64,000 nucleotides of DNA from a virus. Made by a program: the position numbers and the translations under genes. Numbering within the stretch: position 1 is the first letter of the stretch; each line of letters starts with the position of its first letter. The stretch is taken from IMG/VR virus record IMGVR_UViG_3300029911_000002, positions 124,001 to 188,000 of that record, one strand, 5' to 3'. Below are positions 22,956-31,934 of the stretch, piece by piece. The notes beneath the pieces were generated by a model. That model had not been told where the DNA came from. It did not search any database and was given only the letters and a program-made list of their open reading frames with translations.

Positions 22956-24173
22956 ATGAACAAATTTAAAGTTTTAGTTCTTGACTCAGACTGTGATGGT
23001 GTTGGATACGCAAGATTGCTTTCACCATATTCATGTTTTAATGATCCTGATATTCAAGTAGATATAAGATTATTTATGGATAGTACATTACCATTATTTA
23101 ATGAAAATTTTCTAAGTCAATATAAAATAATAGTATTTAATAAACCAATTCCTTTTCCTGAACCAAAAGCTAAAGAAGTTTTTGATGCAATTATAAAAAA
23201 GCATAATATAAAAAAAGTTTTTGATCTAGATGATTATTGGATTTTATCCAATGATCATCCGAATTACAGAATGTGGAAACAAAATAATTCTCAATCAATA
23301 ATTGAGAATCAAATTCGTGAAGCAGATGCAATAACTACAACAACAGAATTATTAGCAGATAAAATTATAGAATTTAACACTAATATATTAATTGCTCCAA
23401 ATTCAGTAAATTTAAAAGAACACCAATGGTGTTCAAATAAAAAACCTTCAGATAAAATTAGATTTTTATGGGGTGGTGGAATAACTCACTTGGTAGATTT
23501 AAGATTATTAAAAACATCATTTGAAAAATTAGATAAATATTTTTTACAAAAAGCTCAAATGGTAATGTGCGGATTCGATTTACGAATGGCTACTCCGAAT
23601 GGTATAATTAAAGATAATATAAATAGAAGTCCTTGGACATTTTTTGAATCAATTTTTACAAATAATTTCAGATATATTTTAAACGGTAAATATAATGCTT
23701 GGCTTAGACAAGGTGATGATAAAGGTCGAGATAATTACGGAGTAAATGAAGAATTTAAAGATGAATTTTATCAGAGAAGGTGGACAAAACCAATATTGCT
23801 TTTTGGTACTATGTATAATGAAGCAGATGTAGTATTAGCACCTTTAAAGTCTCACAATTCTTTTAATATGGTAAAGAGTCAATTAAAAGTAATTGAGGCT
23901 GGAGCGCATCATTGCCCGATTATATGTAGTAATTATGGACCTTATACTATAGATGATATTGAAGGTAAGATTGATGGTAAACAAAAAGGTTTTTTAGTTG
24001 ATGAAGATACTGATAGTTCATTACGTTGGAAAGAAATTATGCAATATTATGTTGAAAATCCTGATAAAGTTAAAGAGCATGGTGAAAATTTATTTGAATA
24101 TGTAAGAGATAATTATGAAATTGGTATTACAAATCAAAAAAGATCTGAATTATTTAAAAAATTAATAGAATAA
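22956..24173 (+). CDS. Glycosyltransferase, GT-B fold (GT4-like)
   Basis: The 405-aa protein has an N-terminal Rossmann-like part (KVLVLDSDCDGVGYARLLSPY), a KVFDLDDYW motif near residue 90, and LIAPNSVNL near 145. A C-terminal donor-binding part follows, with ADVVLAPLKSHNSFNMVKSQLKVIEAGAHHCPIICSNYGPY near residues 290-330, where the K-x-x-E-A-G-A pattern is that of GT4-type enzymes. It would move a sugar from a nucleotide donor to an unknown acceptor: hypermodified phage DNA, virion glycans or host surface glycans. It is the first gene of a plus-strand operon including dam and thyA. Confidence 0.8.
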   Translation: MNKFKVLVLDSDCDGVGYARLLSPYSCFNDPDIQVDIRLFMDSTLPLFNENFLSQYKIIVFNKPIPFPEPKAKEVFDAIIKKHNIKKVFDLDDYWILSNDHPNYRMWKQNNSQSIIENQIREADAITTTTELLADKIIEFNTNILIAPNSVNLKEHQWCSNKKPSDKIRFLWGGGITHLVDLRLLKTSFEKLDKYFLQKAQMVMCGFDLRMATPNGIIKDNINRSPWTFFESIFTNNFRYILNGKYNAWLRQGDDKGRDNYGVNEEFKDEFYQRRWTKPILLFGTMYNEADVVLAPLKSHNSFNMVKSQLKVIEAGAHHCPIICSNYGPYTIDDIEGKIDGKQKGFLVDEDTDSSLRWKEIMQYYVENPDKVKEHGENLFEYVRDNYEIGITNQKRSELFKKLIE

Positions 24174-24175
24174 TT

Positions 24176-24367
24176 ATGATAAAAGCAATATTTGTAAGAG
24201 GAGATTATGGAAAACAAAGTGATCTGGAAGAATTAAATAGAGAGTTAAAAGAATGCAAATCTATAATTAAAGAAATGTCAACTGGATATGGAACAGTTTT
24301 AATAGTTGATATTTTTTCAAGAAAAGAAAAATTAGAAAAATTAAATGAAATATCAAATAAAAAATAA
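24176..24367 (+). CDS. Small hypothetical protein, tandem pair member 1
   Basis: The 63-aa product MIKAIFVRGDYGKQSDLEEL ... is followed by a helix with ELNRELKECKSIIKEMSTG, a strand TVLIVDIF, and the ending SRKEKLEKLNEIS, which again carries RKxKLxxL. The next gene is a close copy. It starts 3 nt after the glycosyltransferase. Function unknown. Confidence 0.7.
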   Translation: MIKAIFVRGDYGKQSDLEELNRELKECKSIIKEMSTGYGTVLIVDIFSRKEKLEKLNEISNKK

Positions 24368-24376
24368 TTAAAAAAT

Positions 24377-24565
24377 ATGTTAAAAGCAATTTATATAGGA
24401 TATGATGCTAAGCAAAAAATTAATGATATAAATAGAGAATTAAAAGATTGTAAATCTATAATAGAAAAGATTTCGACTGGAGATGGTCAAACTATTTTAA
24501 TTGTTGATACGGTCACAAGAAAAGATAAATTAGAAAAATTAAATGAAATATCGAATGAAAAATGA
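24377..24565 (+). CDS. Small hypothetical protein, tandem pair member 2
   Basis: The 62-aa copy of the preceding gene has INRELKDCKSIIEKISTG, TILIVDTV and TRKDKLEKLNEISNEK. The end overlaps the next gene. The pair shows the same local-duplication habit seen elsewhere in the window. Confidence 0.7.
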   Translation: MLKAIYIGYDAKQKINDINRELKDCKSIIEKISTGDGQTILIVDTVTRKDKLEKLNEISNEK

Positions 24566-24905
24566 ACTAATAATAATAGTATATAAAATAAATATATCAG
24601 GGTTAACAAGACAGCAAGCAGAAGAGATGATAATGAGTTATATTGAATCTGGTAATTTATCATCAGATGAAGAATTAAAAGAAAATTATACTATACGTGA
24701 ACTGTATTTACCGATACAAACAGGAGATAATAATATTGAAGTTATTTATCCAATAGCTGGAAATACATATTCTAATAATTTTTATGATATAGTAAATGAT
24801 ATTAATAAAATAATAAAAGATATACACTATGATGACGTTAAACCATATTGGAATAAATTATTAAGGGAATTAAAAATAAGAATATTAGAAGATAAAGATG
24901 AATAA
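24555..24905 (+). CDS. Conserved-looking phage hypothetical protein
   Basis: I choose the ATG giving MKNELIIIVYKINISGLTRQ (116 aa), which overlaps the previous gene by 11 nt; an ATG four codons upstream is also possible. The sequence has ISGLTRQQAEEMIMSYIE, then a short acidic loop and YLPIQTGDNNIEVIYPI. The pattern resembles small conserved proteins near portal or replication genes of T4-like phages, but I cannot name it. Confidence 0.6.
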   Translation: MKNELIIIVYKINISGLTRQQAEEMIMSYIESGNLSSDEELKENYTIRELYLPIQTGDNNIEVIYPIAGNTYSNNFYDIVNDINKIIKDIHYDDVKPYWNKLLRELKIRILEDKDE

Positions 24906-24929
24906 ACAGATAATATAAAAAATATTAAA

Positions 24930-25751
24930 ATGAGCAAATTAATGAAATGGTCAGGATCGAAAGATTCCCAAGCAAAAAATATAATAAATTATTTTCCTAA
25001 AAAAATAGACACATACAGAGAGCCATTTTTAGGAGGAGGATCTGTATTTTTAAAATTATTAGAAAGTGATATTGAGGTCAATAGTTACTATTTATCTGAT
25101 ATTAATAAGGAATTAATAGGTATTTATCAATTAATAATGAATGATCCTGATTTACTTATAGATACATATAATAATCATTATAAGGAATTTAATATAGATG
25201 ATGATATACAGCATAGAAAAGAATATTTTAATGAAATAAGAAATAATTTTAATGAAAATAAAAAGTCAGAAGATTTCTATTTTATTATGAGGACTGTAAC
25301 TTCTGGATTACCAAGATGGAATCAAAGTGGTAAGTTTAATTCCAGTTGTCATTTCACAAGAAGTGGAATGATGCCAGAATCTGTTGATAAAATTATAAAA
25401 AAATATAACAAATTATTCAATTCTAAAAATATTATATTTTCACAAGAAAGTTATGAAAATATAAAATCAAATGAAAATGATATAATTTATATGGATCCGC
25501 CTTATCAAAATACCAAAGGTATGTATTATGGTGGATTTAATTCTGAAAAATTTATAAATTGGTTAGATTTATTATCATCCAAATGGATTTTATCATATAA
25601 TGGAAAAATAAATGATGATAAAATAGAACATTTTGGACCAAATAATTATAAACGGCATGAATATTTAATATCTGGAAATTCTTCATTTAGAAGAATAAAA
25701 GAAGCAAGTAATGATACAATAATTAGTGAATCTCTTTATTTAAATTTTTAA
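24930..25751 (+). CDS. dam: DNA adenine-N6 methyltransferase (Dam/D12 class)
   Basis: The 273-aa protein has an N-terminal KWSGSK, the AdoMet-binding motif EPFLGGGSVFLKLL (residues 31-44), YLSDINKELI (54-63), SGLPRWNQSGKFN (125-137) and the catalytic DPPY at 189-192 followed by GMYYGGF. This order (FxGxG first, DPPY later) is that of D12/alpha-class adenine methylases. It methylates adenine in a short target, probably GATC-like, which would protect phage DNA from host nucleases. The length is typical of phage Dam proteins. It sits between the small-gene cluster and thyA. Confidence 0.88.
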   Translation: MSKLMKWSGSKDSQAKNIINYFPKKIDTYREPFLGGGSVFLKLLESDIEVNSYYLSDINKELIGIYQLIMNDPDLLIDTYNNHYKEFNIDDDIQHRKEYFNEIRNNFNENKKSEDFYFIMRTVTSGLPRWNQSGKFNSSCHFTRSGMMPESVDKIIKKYNKLFNSKNIIFSQESYENIKSNENDIIYMDPPYQNTKGMYYGGFNSEKFINWLDLLSSKWILSYNGKINDDKIEHFGPNNYKRHEYLISGNSSFRRIKEASNDTIISESLYLNF

Positions 25752-25766
25752 AAAATAATAAATAAT

Positions 25767-25925
25767 ATGAAAACAAATGAAAGAGTAGAACCAAAAAAAT
25801 TAACTGATAATGAAATTGATGATTTAAATAATTATTCTACTTATCAAATAAGTGAAATATCATTATTTATATATGAAGAATATCTTAAAGAAAATTTAAA
25901 AAATAATGAAAATGAAAATGAATAA
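25767..25925 (+). CDS. Small acidic hypothetical protein (52 aa)
   Basis: The frame encodes MKTNERVEPKKLTDNEIDDL, then NYSTYQISEISLFIYEEY and a Glu/Asn tail. It begins 15 nt after dam and overlaps thyA by about 20 nt, so it is probably co-translated. There is no recognised domain. Confidence 0.5.
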   Translation: MKTNERVEPKKLTDNEIDDLNNYSTYQISEISLFIYEEYLKENLKNNENENE

Positions 25926-26748
25926 AGCAGATAAATATTACATTGAAAATTTAAACAGAATAAAAAATGAAGGTTCTTTTGATGAAAATCCAAGGCCAAG
26001 ATATAAAGATGGTACTGAGGCATATACAAAATTTATAACTCAAGTATTTGAAGAATATGACATTTCAAAAGGTGAGTTTCCAATTCCAACACTGAGAAAT
26101 ACAGCTATAAAAACTGGAATAAAAGAGATTTTCTGGATATATCAAAAACAAACAAATTCATTAGATGTGGCACATGAGCTTGGAGTCACTTGGTGGGATG
26201 AATGGAATGTCGGTGATTTAACAATTGGATCCAGGTACGGTTATACTATTAAGAAATATAATTTAATGAATAAATTATTAGATGGATTAAAAAATGATCC
26301 ATTTGGTAGGCGTCATATAATTAACATGTATCAATATGAAGATTTTGATGAACCAAAAGGATTATATCCTTGTGCATATGAAACATTGTGGTCAGTTAGA
26401 AAAGTAAACAATGAATATTATTTAGATATGACATTAACGCAAAGATCAAATGATTATTTAACTTCAGGATTTATTAACAAAATTCAGTATGTGGCATTTC
26501 AAATGATGATTGCTGGACATCTTGGATATAAAGTTGGTAAGTTTTGCCATTTAATGCAAAACTTACATGTTTATGATAGGCATTTTGATGCTTTAGAAGA
26601 ATTATTACAAAGAACTCCATTAGATACACAGTCAAAATTAATATTAAAAGAGAATAAAAACTTTTATGATTATAATATTAATGATTTTGAAATTACTGGA
26701 ATAGAAGGAATTGAAAAAATTAAATCTCCTTTGGAATTAGCGATTTAA
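25906..26748 (+). CDS. thyA: Thymidylate synthase (ThyA type)
   Basis: The 280-aa protein has the ThyA hallmarks: nucleophile Cys156 in LYPCAYETLW, the dUMP-binding LTQRSNDYLTSGFINKIQYVAF (residues 177-198), and HVYDRHFDAL (221-230). YPCAY replaces the common PPCH. It methylates dUMP with methylene-tetrahydrofolate to supply dTMP for phage DNA synthesis, useful for this AT-rich genome. ATG codons at 25906, 25912 and 25918 are all possible starts; all overlap the previous small gene. The C-terminal end (SPLELAI) is intact. Confidence 0.92.
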   Translation: MKMKMNKADKYYIENLNRIKNEGSFDENPRPRYKDGTEAYTKFITQVFEEYDISKGEFPIPTLRNTAIKTGIKEIFWIYQKQTNSLDVAHELGVTWWDEWNVGDLTIGSRYGYTIKKYNLMNKLLDGLKNDPFGRRHIINMYQYEDFDEPKGLYPCAYETLWSVRKVNNEYYLDMTLTQRSNDYLTSGFINKIQYVAFQMMIAGHLGYKVGKFCHLMQNLHVYDRHFDALEELLQRTPLDTQSKLILKENKNFYDYNINDFEITGIEGIEKIKSPLELAI

Positions 26749-26766
26749 AAATTATAAATATAAAAT

Positions 26767-27462
26767 ATGATAGAAACATATAATGAATATGTAGAACTAA
26801 TAAAAGAAGGACTAATTAGAACTCATAATATAATAACATATGAAGGTAGTTTAGAAAGAGAGTTATATTTAATTGGGATTAAATTTGAAATAAAAATTTA
26901 CAATAAATTAAAATTTGATCTATCATTATATAAAACTAATATTATTGATAATGATTATCTTGAATATATTGTTAATTATATTGAAAAACAATTAGGATAT
27001 TATCCTTCATATATAACAGTTGAAAATAATATTGGTAAAAATGGGTTTAAATTTGATAAAAAGTATTTATCAAATAAATATAAATCAATTAAGATAAATT
27101 TTGAAGCTAAGTACGATGATGGATTTTATAAAAATATTATAAAAGTTCCTAAAATTGCATATCACTTATCACCAGTTGATAATGAAGATAAAATAAATAA
27201 AAATGGATTATGCGTAAAGGCATATAATAGAAAAGGTGAACATCCTGAAAGAATATATTTATTTGCTGATATTAATGAATATGATGATTTATTAAATTCG
27301 CTTAAAATTGATGATAAATTAAAAGGTATAAATAAAAATTATAATTTATATGAGGTTGAAATGAGTGATAAAAATATTATACATACTGATCCTAATTACA
27401 GTAACGGTTTTTATACCTATGATAGTTTTAATCCAAAATTTTTAAAAATAATAAAAACATAA
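26767..27462 (+). CDS. ADP-ribosyltransferase/Tpt1-like protein, copy 1
   Basis: The 231-aa product has an N-terminal region of unknown fold (MIETYNEYVELIKEGLIRTH, then alpha/beta sequence). A C-terminal region reads KVPKIAYHLSPVDNEDKINKNGL, HPERIYLFADI, LYEVEMSDKNIIHTDPNYSNGFYTYDSFNP. 'YHxSPxxNxDKIxxxGL', '(D/E)RIYLF' and a following 'Y(T/Y)YD' match the H-Y/F core of small ADP-ribosyltransferase-like proteins such as KptA/Tpt1. If active it would use NAD to modify RNA or protein. The next gene is a close copy, and a distant third lies at 54653-55399. Confidence 0.55.
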   Translation: MIETYNEYVELIKEGLIRTHNIITYEGSLERELYLIGIKFEIKIYNKLKFDLSLYKTNIIDNDYLEYIVNYIEKQLGYYPSYITVENNIGKNGFKFDKKYLSNKYKSIKINFEAKYDDGFYKNIIKVPKIAYHLSPVDNEDKINKNGLCVKAYNRKGEHPERIYLFADINEYDDLLNSLKIDDKLKGINKNYNLYEVEMSDKNIIHTDPNYSNGFYTYDSFNPKFLKIIKT

Positions 27463-27472
27463 TATTTAATTA

Positions 27473-28174
27473 ATGATAGATAATTATAAAGAATATGTAG
27501 AATTAATCAAAGAAGGATTAATCAGAACTCATAATATAATTAATTGTGAAAGTAGTTTAGAAAGAGAATTATATTTAATTGGATTTAAATTTAAAATAAA
27601 AATTTATAGTAAATTAAAATTTGATCTTACATTATTAAATACTAATAATTTTGATTTCGTTGATTTTGAATATATTATTGATTATATTGAAGATCAATTA
27701 GGTTATTTTTCATCATATATAACAGTTGAAAATAATATTGGTAAAAATGGGTTTAAATTTGATAAAAAGTATTTATCAAATAAATATAAATCAATTAAAA
27801 TTATATTTGAAGCTAAATATGATGATGGTTTTTATAAAAATGATATAAAGGTTCCTAATGTTGCATATCATTTATCTCCAGTTAATAATGAAGATAAAAT
27901 AAATAGAATTGGATTATTAGTAAAAACTCATAATAGAAAAGGTGAATATCCTGAAAGAATATATTTATTTAGAAATATTAATGATTGCGATAAATTATTA
28001 AAATCATTAAAATACGATGATAAGTTAAAAGATATAAATAGAAATTATAATTTATATGAGGTAGAAATGAGTGATAAAAATATTATTCATACTGATCCTA
28101 ATTATAGTAACGGTTTTTATACCTATGATAGTTTTAATCCAAAATTTTTAAAAATAATAAAACATAATATTTAA
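27473..28174 (+). CDS. ADP-ribosyltransferase/Tpt1-like protein, copy 2
   Basis: The 233-aa product is a close tandem copy of the preceding gene: MIDNYKEYVELIKEGLIRTH at the start, VAYHLSPVNNEDKINRIGL, YPERIYLFRNI and the same DPNYSNGFYTYDSFNPKFLK ending. Long stretches are nearly identical at the DNA level, pointing to recent duplication. It ends before a bidirectional terminator. Confidence 0.55.
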   Translation: MIDNYKEYVELIKEGLIRTHNIINCESSLERELYLIGFKFKIKIYSKLKFDLTLLNTNNFDFVDFEYIIDYIEDQLGYFSSYITVENNIGKNGFKFDKKYLSNKYKSIKIIFEAKYDDGFYKNDIKVPNVAYHLSPVNNEDKINRIGLLVKTHNRKGEYPERIYLFRNINDCDKLLKSLKYDDKLKDINRNYNLYEVEMSDKNIIHTDPNYSNGFYTYDSFNPKFLKIIKHNI

Positions 28175-28176
28175 AT

Positions 28177-28205
28177 AAAAAGTTCAGATTTTTCTGAACT
28201 TTTTT
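28177..28205. terminator. Bidirectional terminator
   Basis: AAAAAGTTCAGA and TCTGAACTTTTT form a 12-bp stem with a short T loop between convergent genes. Confidence 0.85.
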
Positions 28206-28599
28206 ATAAATTAAATTTTGCTGATGCTCTAATAGAACTCAAATCACCTAGTGCTTTTGGATCATATTTCATATTATTTATATATTCTAACGAATTTTTT
28301 GAAAATTCTGTTTTAAATTTAGCAATAAAAGGTTCAGGATTTTCCATATAATAAATATCATTTGATCCTTTATTTTCAAGTACTGCTTGATAATAATTAT
28401 GAGTATCATTTTTATCATTTCCAATTCTAAATTTAATAATATATATAGGATAACCATATCTACTAACTGATATATCAAACCACTCATCATTTAATACATC
28501 ATTTACATTTTCATTCCAGTATATAACAGTTGGATGACTTACATAACCTTCAGCTATATTAAAATTTTCATTTATAAAATCTAAATATTTGTTTAACAT
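28204..28599 (-). CDS. Capsid-targeting-like protein with KFNL end
   Basis: I use the ATG giving MLNKYLDFINENFNIAEGYV (131 aa) because this start resembles the MKTYQEFIAEA-type targeting peptide of T4 internal head proteins; an upstream in-frame ATG 16 codons earlier is less likely. The middle includes WFDISVSRYGYPIYIIKFRIG, and the C-terminus is SAKFNL, the tetrapeptide shared with a group of proteins at 31-49 kb. The stop codon lies in a terminator, so the KFNL end is not due to overlap with another gene. Function unknown. Confidence 0.65.
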   Translation of the reverse strand: MLNKYLDFINENFNIAEGYVSHPTVIYWNENVNDVLNDEWFDISVSRYGYPIYIIKFRIGNDKNDTHNYYQAVLENKGSNDIYYMENPEPFIAKFKTEFSKNSLEYINNMKYDPKALGDLSSIRASAKFNL

Positions 28600-28652
28600 A
28601 AAAAATTGATATTCTTTTTTTAATATATATAAAAAAATGAAATTCAAATTTA

Positions 28653-29408
28653 ATGGAAAATAATAAAGAAAAAGAAGAATTCAAAATGCCTCAAATTAAA
28701 TCAGAATCTGATTTAAATAAAGTATTTGATGCTATATATGATCAAGGATTTGGATATATAAGTAGAAGAGATGATTATCACCAAAATAAAATTCAAAAAA
28801 TTGTACAAAAATACAATACATTAAAATTAGATATACCTGATAATTTTTATCGTAATCTTTATGATATAAAAAATTATTCAGAAGTTGAAAAAGAAGTGAT
28901 GAATCATTTTTCTAAATTTAATCCTGATGATAAAATTAATGAATTTATAAAAAATATTTTTTCATTAAAATATGATGATAGAGGTAAACCTCCTGAAAAT
29001 AACTGTGAAAGTATAAATACTGTCATTGATTGGTTCAAATTCAAAAATAAATATAATCTTATTGATAAAGATTTCAAATTCAATAAAAATTATCTAAATG
29101 TAGATGTTTATAATTTAGATAAAAACTCAATAAAAATAAATTTTAAAGATGATTATGATAATTTTGAAAGTTTTTACGAATTAATATTTAATGAAAAATG
29201 TATTGAGATAAAACATAGAACTGGCGATTGGCAGAATATTGGTAAAATAGAAATAAAATTATTTCTAAATAATACAGCTAGTATTAGAGGAGATTTAACT
29301 AAAATTAAAGACTATTATTATAAAGATTTAATGAAAAATTTTTATTTTAATAATGCATATATTATATACTATAAAAATAAAATTGAAAAAATAAATCCAA
29401 AAGTGTAG
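28653..29408 (+). CDS. Hypothetical protein (251 aa)
   Basis: The start is charged (MENNKEKEEFKMPQIKSESD), the middle helical, and the C-terminal part reads WQNIGKIEIKLFLNNTASIRGDLTKIKDYYYK, where the GKIxIKLFxNxxxxIRGDLxKIKDYYYK segment looks conserved and is similar in style to the C-terminal region of some DUF4942-like phage proteins (weak recollection). A T-run plus ATATATAAAA element precedes it at about 28617-28637. It ends at a bidirectional terminator. Confidence 0.55.
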   Translation: MENNKEKEEFKMPQIKSESDLNKVFDAIYDQGFGYISRRDDYHQNKIQKIVQKYNTLKLDIPDNFYRNLYDIKNYSEVEKEVMNHFSKFNPDDKINEFIKNIFSLKYDDRGKPPENNCESINTVIDWFKFKNKYNLIDKDFKFNKNYLNVDVYNLDKNSIKINFKDDYDNFESFYELIFNEKCIEIKHRTGDWQNIGKIEIKLFLNNTASIRGDLTKIKDYYYKDLMKNFYFNNAYIIYYKNKIEKINPKV

Positions 29409-29426
29409 AAATTTCTACACTTTTTT
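29399..29426. terminator. Bidirectional terminator
   Basis: AAAAGTGTAGAAA and TTTCTACACTTTT form a perfect 13-bp stem with no real loop gap, between convergent genes ending at 29408 and 29415. Confidence 0.8.
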
Positions 29427-30542
29427 ATTTTTATAATAACTTATAATATTATTATCAATATCATTTAATAATTTTTCAAGATTCTTAATAATTTCTTTAT
29501 GTTTTTCTGCAGCAGAAATAATATCAAAATTTAAAAATTTTTTATAAATTAATATATCATTTTTATATTCTGAATATAGATTTCTATTACAAATTTTAAC
29601 TCCTAATTTAAATATTTTTTCTTCAATTTTGCTTGTTAGATTAATTATGTCTTTACTATTAGATTTAATATAATTATTACTATTATTATAATCTTTTAAT
29701 AAATTTATTACGCAATTAAATGATTTATTTAATAAAGACATACATGTTACATAATTACCATAATATAATATAGCATTATCAAAATCTTCATCATTTAATA
29801 ATTTTAAACTACTATTCAAATCATTTTTCATTTTATCAGCATAATAATCAAGATTTATATTACTAAGATTATGATATCTATTACCAACTTTAGCATGTTC
29901 TAATATTTTTTTATCATTATAGCATATGATATCTATTTTCGTTAATTCATCAATTTTTTTATTAATGTTTTGATAATCTATAACAATATTATTAATTTTA
30001 ACAATTTTAGTTAAAGATTTATTCAATTTATTATCTAATAAGTTTTTTTCTTTAATTAACTTCTTCATTCTATTAATTGTATACTCATTATCATTCATAT
30101 TAATATCTACGGTAAGATTATTTAATTCAGATTTGATATATTTTTCACAATTTGGATAATTAGTTTGCATATAAATTTCAATATCAGATTTACTTTTTGA
30201 TATTAAATATATTGAATCATCTATACTATTAACAATTTGTTTATATTCAATTAATGATTTATACATATTTTTCAATTTGATATAAACATTTATATTCACA
30301 TCAATCTTAGTTATTTTATCATAGATTGAATCATTATATTTTATTAATAATTCATCAGGTAATTCATTTATTTTATTTTTTAATTTTTTTATTCTTTTAT
30401 TTAATATTACAATATTTTTTTTTAGAATTATAAAATTCCTTCTTTTTATATATTCAAAATATACTATATTTATTAAAAAATATAATAATGATATTATAAA
30501 TAAAAAAGAAATTAGCAATGATAGCACAATTAAAATTTTCAT
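29415..30542 (-). CDS. Membrane-anchored coiled-coil protein
   Basis: The 375-aa protein starts with a strong membrane segment (residues 4-30, LIVLSLLISFLFIISLLYFLINI), followed by basic residues (KRRNF). A long, mostly helical Lys/Asn/Asp-rich region with heptad-like patterns continues to the end. The layout resembles EzrA- or LemA-like anchored coiled-coil proteins but without a family-specific motif. A role at the inner membrane, such as host-division interference or an anchor for phage assembly, is possible only. Confidence 0.55.
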   Translation of the reverse strand: MKILIVLSLLISFLFIISLLYFLINIVYFEYIKRRNFIILKKNIVILNKRIKKLKNKINELPDELLIKYNDSIYDKITKIDVNINVYIKLKNMYKSLIEYKQIVNSIDDSIYLISKSKSDIEIYMQTNYPNCEKYIKSELNNLTVDINMNDNEYTINRMKKLIKEKNLLDNKLNKSLTKIVKINNIVIDYQNINKKIDELTKIDIICYNDKKILEHAKVGNRYHNLSNINLDYYADKMKNDLNSSLKLLNDEDFDNAILYYGNYVTCMSLLNKSFNCVINLLKDYNNSNNYIKSNSKDIINLTSKIEEKIFKLGVKICNRNLYSEYKNDILIYKKFLNFDIISAAEKHKEIIKNLEKLLNDIDNNIISYYKNKKV

Positions 30543-30595
30543 ATTTTCATATAACGTTATTTTATTAGATGTTCTATTATAAAAATAGTTTTAAG

Positions 30596-30618
30596 TTTTT
30601 TTTTATTTATATATAAAG
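30596..30618 (+). promoter_or_regulatory. Candidate late promoter (T-run plus TTTATATATAA)
   Basis: A run of nine T is followed by ATTTATATATAAAG, 15 nt before the start at 30633. The same arrangement precedes genes at 33486, 46066, 55489, 59634, 61078 and, on the minus strand, 54597. It resembles in position and AT content the TATAAATA late promoter of T4. Confidence 0.45.
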
Positions 30619-30632
30619 AAAAAACATCTATT

Positions 30633-30992
30633 ATGATAGATACAAGAAATGAAGATTTAGTAAAAAAATATTTTGATTTAGTTCAAGAAGAAATCAAAAG
30701 ATTAATTTCTCAAGATAAAGAAATAAAGAAAAGTGATGTGCAAACATTTAATGATGAAATTTTCAATCAATCTGATGAAATTAAAAGTGAGATAAGTAAT
30801 TACATCGATCAAGCAACAATGAATGATTTAGATATTAATAAAATTGCTAAAATTCTTTATGATAAATTTAAAGTTCAAACTAAAAATAATGTATTCAATC
30901 AAACGGATTCACAGAATGTGCCTAATACTTTAATGGGCGAGAATAAACACATAAAAACATTTGAACAATTTAATTATGATAACAAATTTTAA
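30633..30992 (+). CDS. Hypothetical helical protein (119 aa)
   Basis: A Lys/Asp/Glu-rich helical protein (NEDLVKKYFDLVQEEIKRLI ...) whose C-terminal end reads HIKTFEQFNYDNKF. That tail contains IKTFE, the same string as the MKYIKTFE start of later proteins, but here at the C-terminus. It overlaps the next gene by 17 nt and heads the 30.6-33.4 kb operon. Function unknown. Confidence 0.6.
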   Translation: MIDTRNEDLVKKYFDLVQEEIKRLISQDKEIKKSDVQTFNDEIFNQSDEIKSEISNYIDQATMNDLDINKIAKILYDKFKVQTKNNVFNQTDSQNVPNTLMGENKHIKTFEQFNYDNKF

Positions 30993-31674
30993 AAAATATA
31001 CATTAAATGAAACATATGAATTATCTGGAAAGAATTCATTTTTAACTTATTTGCAGATAGTTTCAAATCATGATTATCATTTTATTTCGAATGATACATA
31101 TAGAAAATTATACAAATATCATGTATTTTTTTCAACTGAAACTATAACAGGAATAGAAGATTATGTAGATATTTTTAAATATAAACACTCATTAGCATCA
31201 GCATATGAAATATTATTACAAATAAAAGATAATAAATTAGCATTCTTTTTTGGTATAAAAGAAAATTCTACATTAAGATATGGATTTTTAGATTTAGATA
31301 CACAAAGGAGTTATGTTGTTGGAGAATTTATATTTACTAAAGAATTTTTTGGATCAATATCTAAATATAAATCTATGCAGTTTGTTAATAAAATAATACA
31401 GAATACTGATGCTAAAAAATTACCAATACTATCAAAGATAAAACAAGATTGTGAACAATTTTACAAAGGTAAGAAGAAAACAAAAGTAGAAATATCAGAC
31501 AATAAAGTGATTATTTATATAACAAGAGATCAATTCACTGATGATGATATAAATATGAATCGTCCATTCAGATCATTAGATAATTGGGCTTCTAAAAAAA
31601 TGTGGAGAAACAAAGTTGAATGTAGCGTTGATGATGAAGGCGATCCAATAAAATTTATATTGATAGTGAAATGA
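30976..31674 (+). CDS. Hypothetical protein with MITNFKKYTLNE start
   Basis: I take the ATG at 30976, giving 232 aa, over one five codons upstream, because MITNFKKYTLNET is similar in style to the targeting-like starts of its neighbours. The middle (HVFFSTETITGIEDYVDIFKY; LAFFFGIKENSTLRYGFLDLDTQ) looks like an alpha/beta domain. The C-terminal part has RPFRSLDNWASKKMWRNKVECSV. No family is recognised. The stop overlaps the next start (ATGA). Confidence 0.6.
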   Translation: MITNFKKYTLNETYELSGKNSFLTYLQIVSNHDYHFISNDTYRKLYKYHVFFSTETITGIEDYVDIFKYKHSLASAYEILLQIKDNKLAFFFGIKENSTLRYGFLDLDTQRSYVVGEFIFTKEFFGSISKYKSMQFVNKIIQNTDAKKLPILSKIKQDCEQFYKGKKKTKVEISDNKVIIYITRDQFTDDDINMNRPFRSLDNWASKKMWRNKVECSVDDEGDPIKFILIVK

Positions 31675-31934
31675 AATACTTAAAAAGATTTGAAAATAAG
31701 GAAAAAGAATATAATATTGATGATTATATAATTGTTCATAATAATATATATGTAGGAACTAGTAAAATATTTAAAATTGTTGATATTGTAAAAAATGCAT
31801 ATTATCCATATAACGTTATTGGAGTAAATGGAGATATTCATTTTTTAGAATATAAGGACATAAAAAGAAAATTATCTAAAAAAGAAATTGAAAAATATGA
31901 ATTAGATAATATATCAAATAAATTTAACATATGA
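31671..31934 (+). CDS. MKYLKRFE/KFNI-type small protein (87 aa)
   Basis: This protein starts MKYLKRFENKEKEYNIDDYI and ends ISNKFNI. Between them is a small beta-type domain (IIVHNNIYVGTSKIFKIVDIV). The first eight residues recur in at least eight nearby proteins with unrelated middles. The stop and next start overlap in ATATGA, which also encodes the last Ile. A function as a virion-packaged protein is inferred from resemblance to T4 capsid-targeting peptides. Confidence 0.65.
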   Translation: MKYLKRFENKEKEYNIDDYIIVHNNIYVGTSKIFKIVDIVKNAYYPYNVIGVNGDIHFLEYKDIKRKLSKKEIEKYELDNISNKFNI

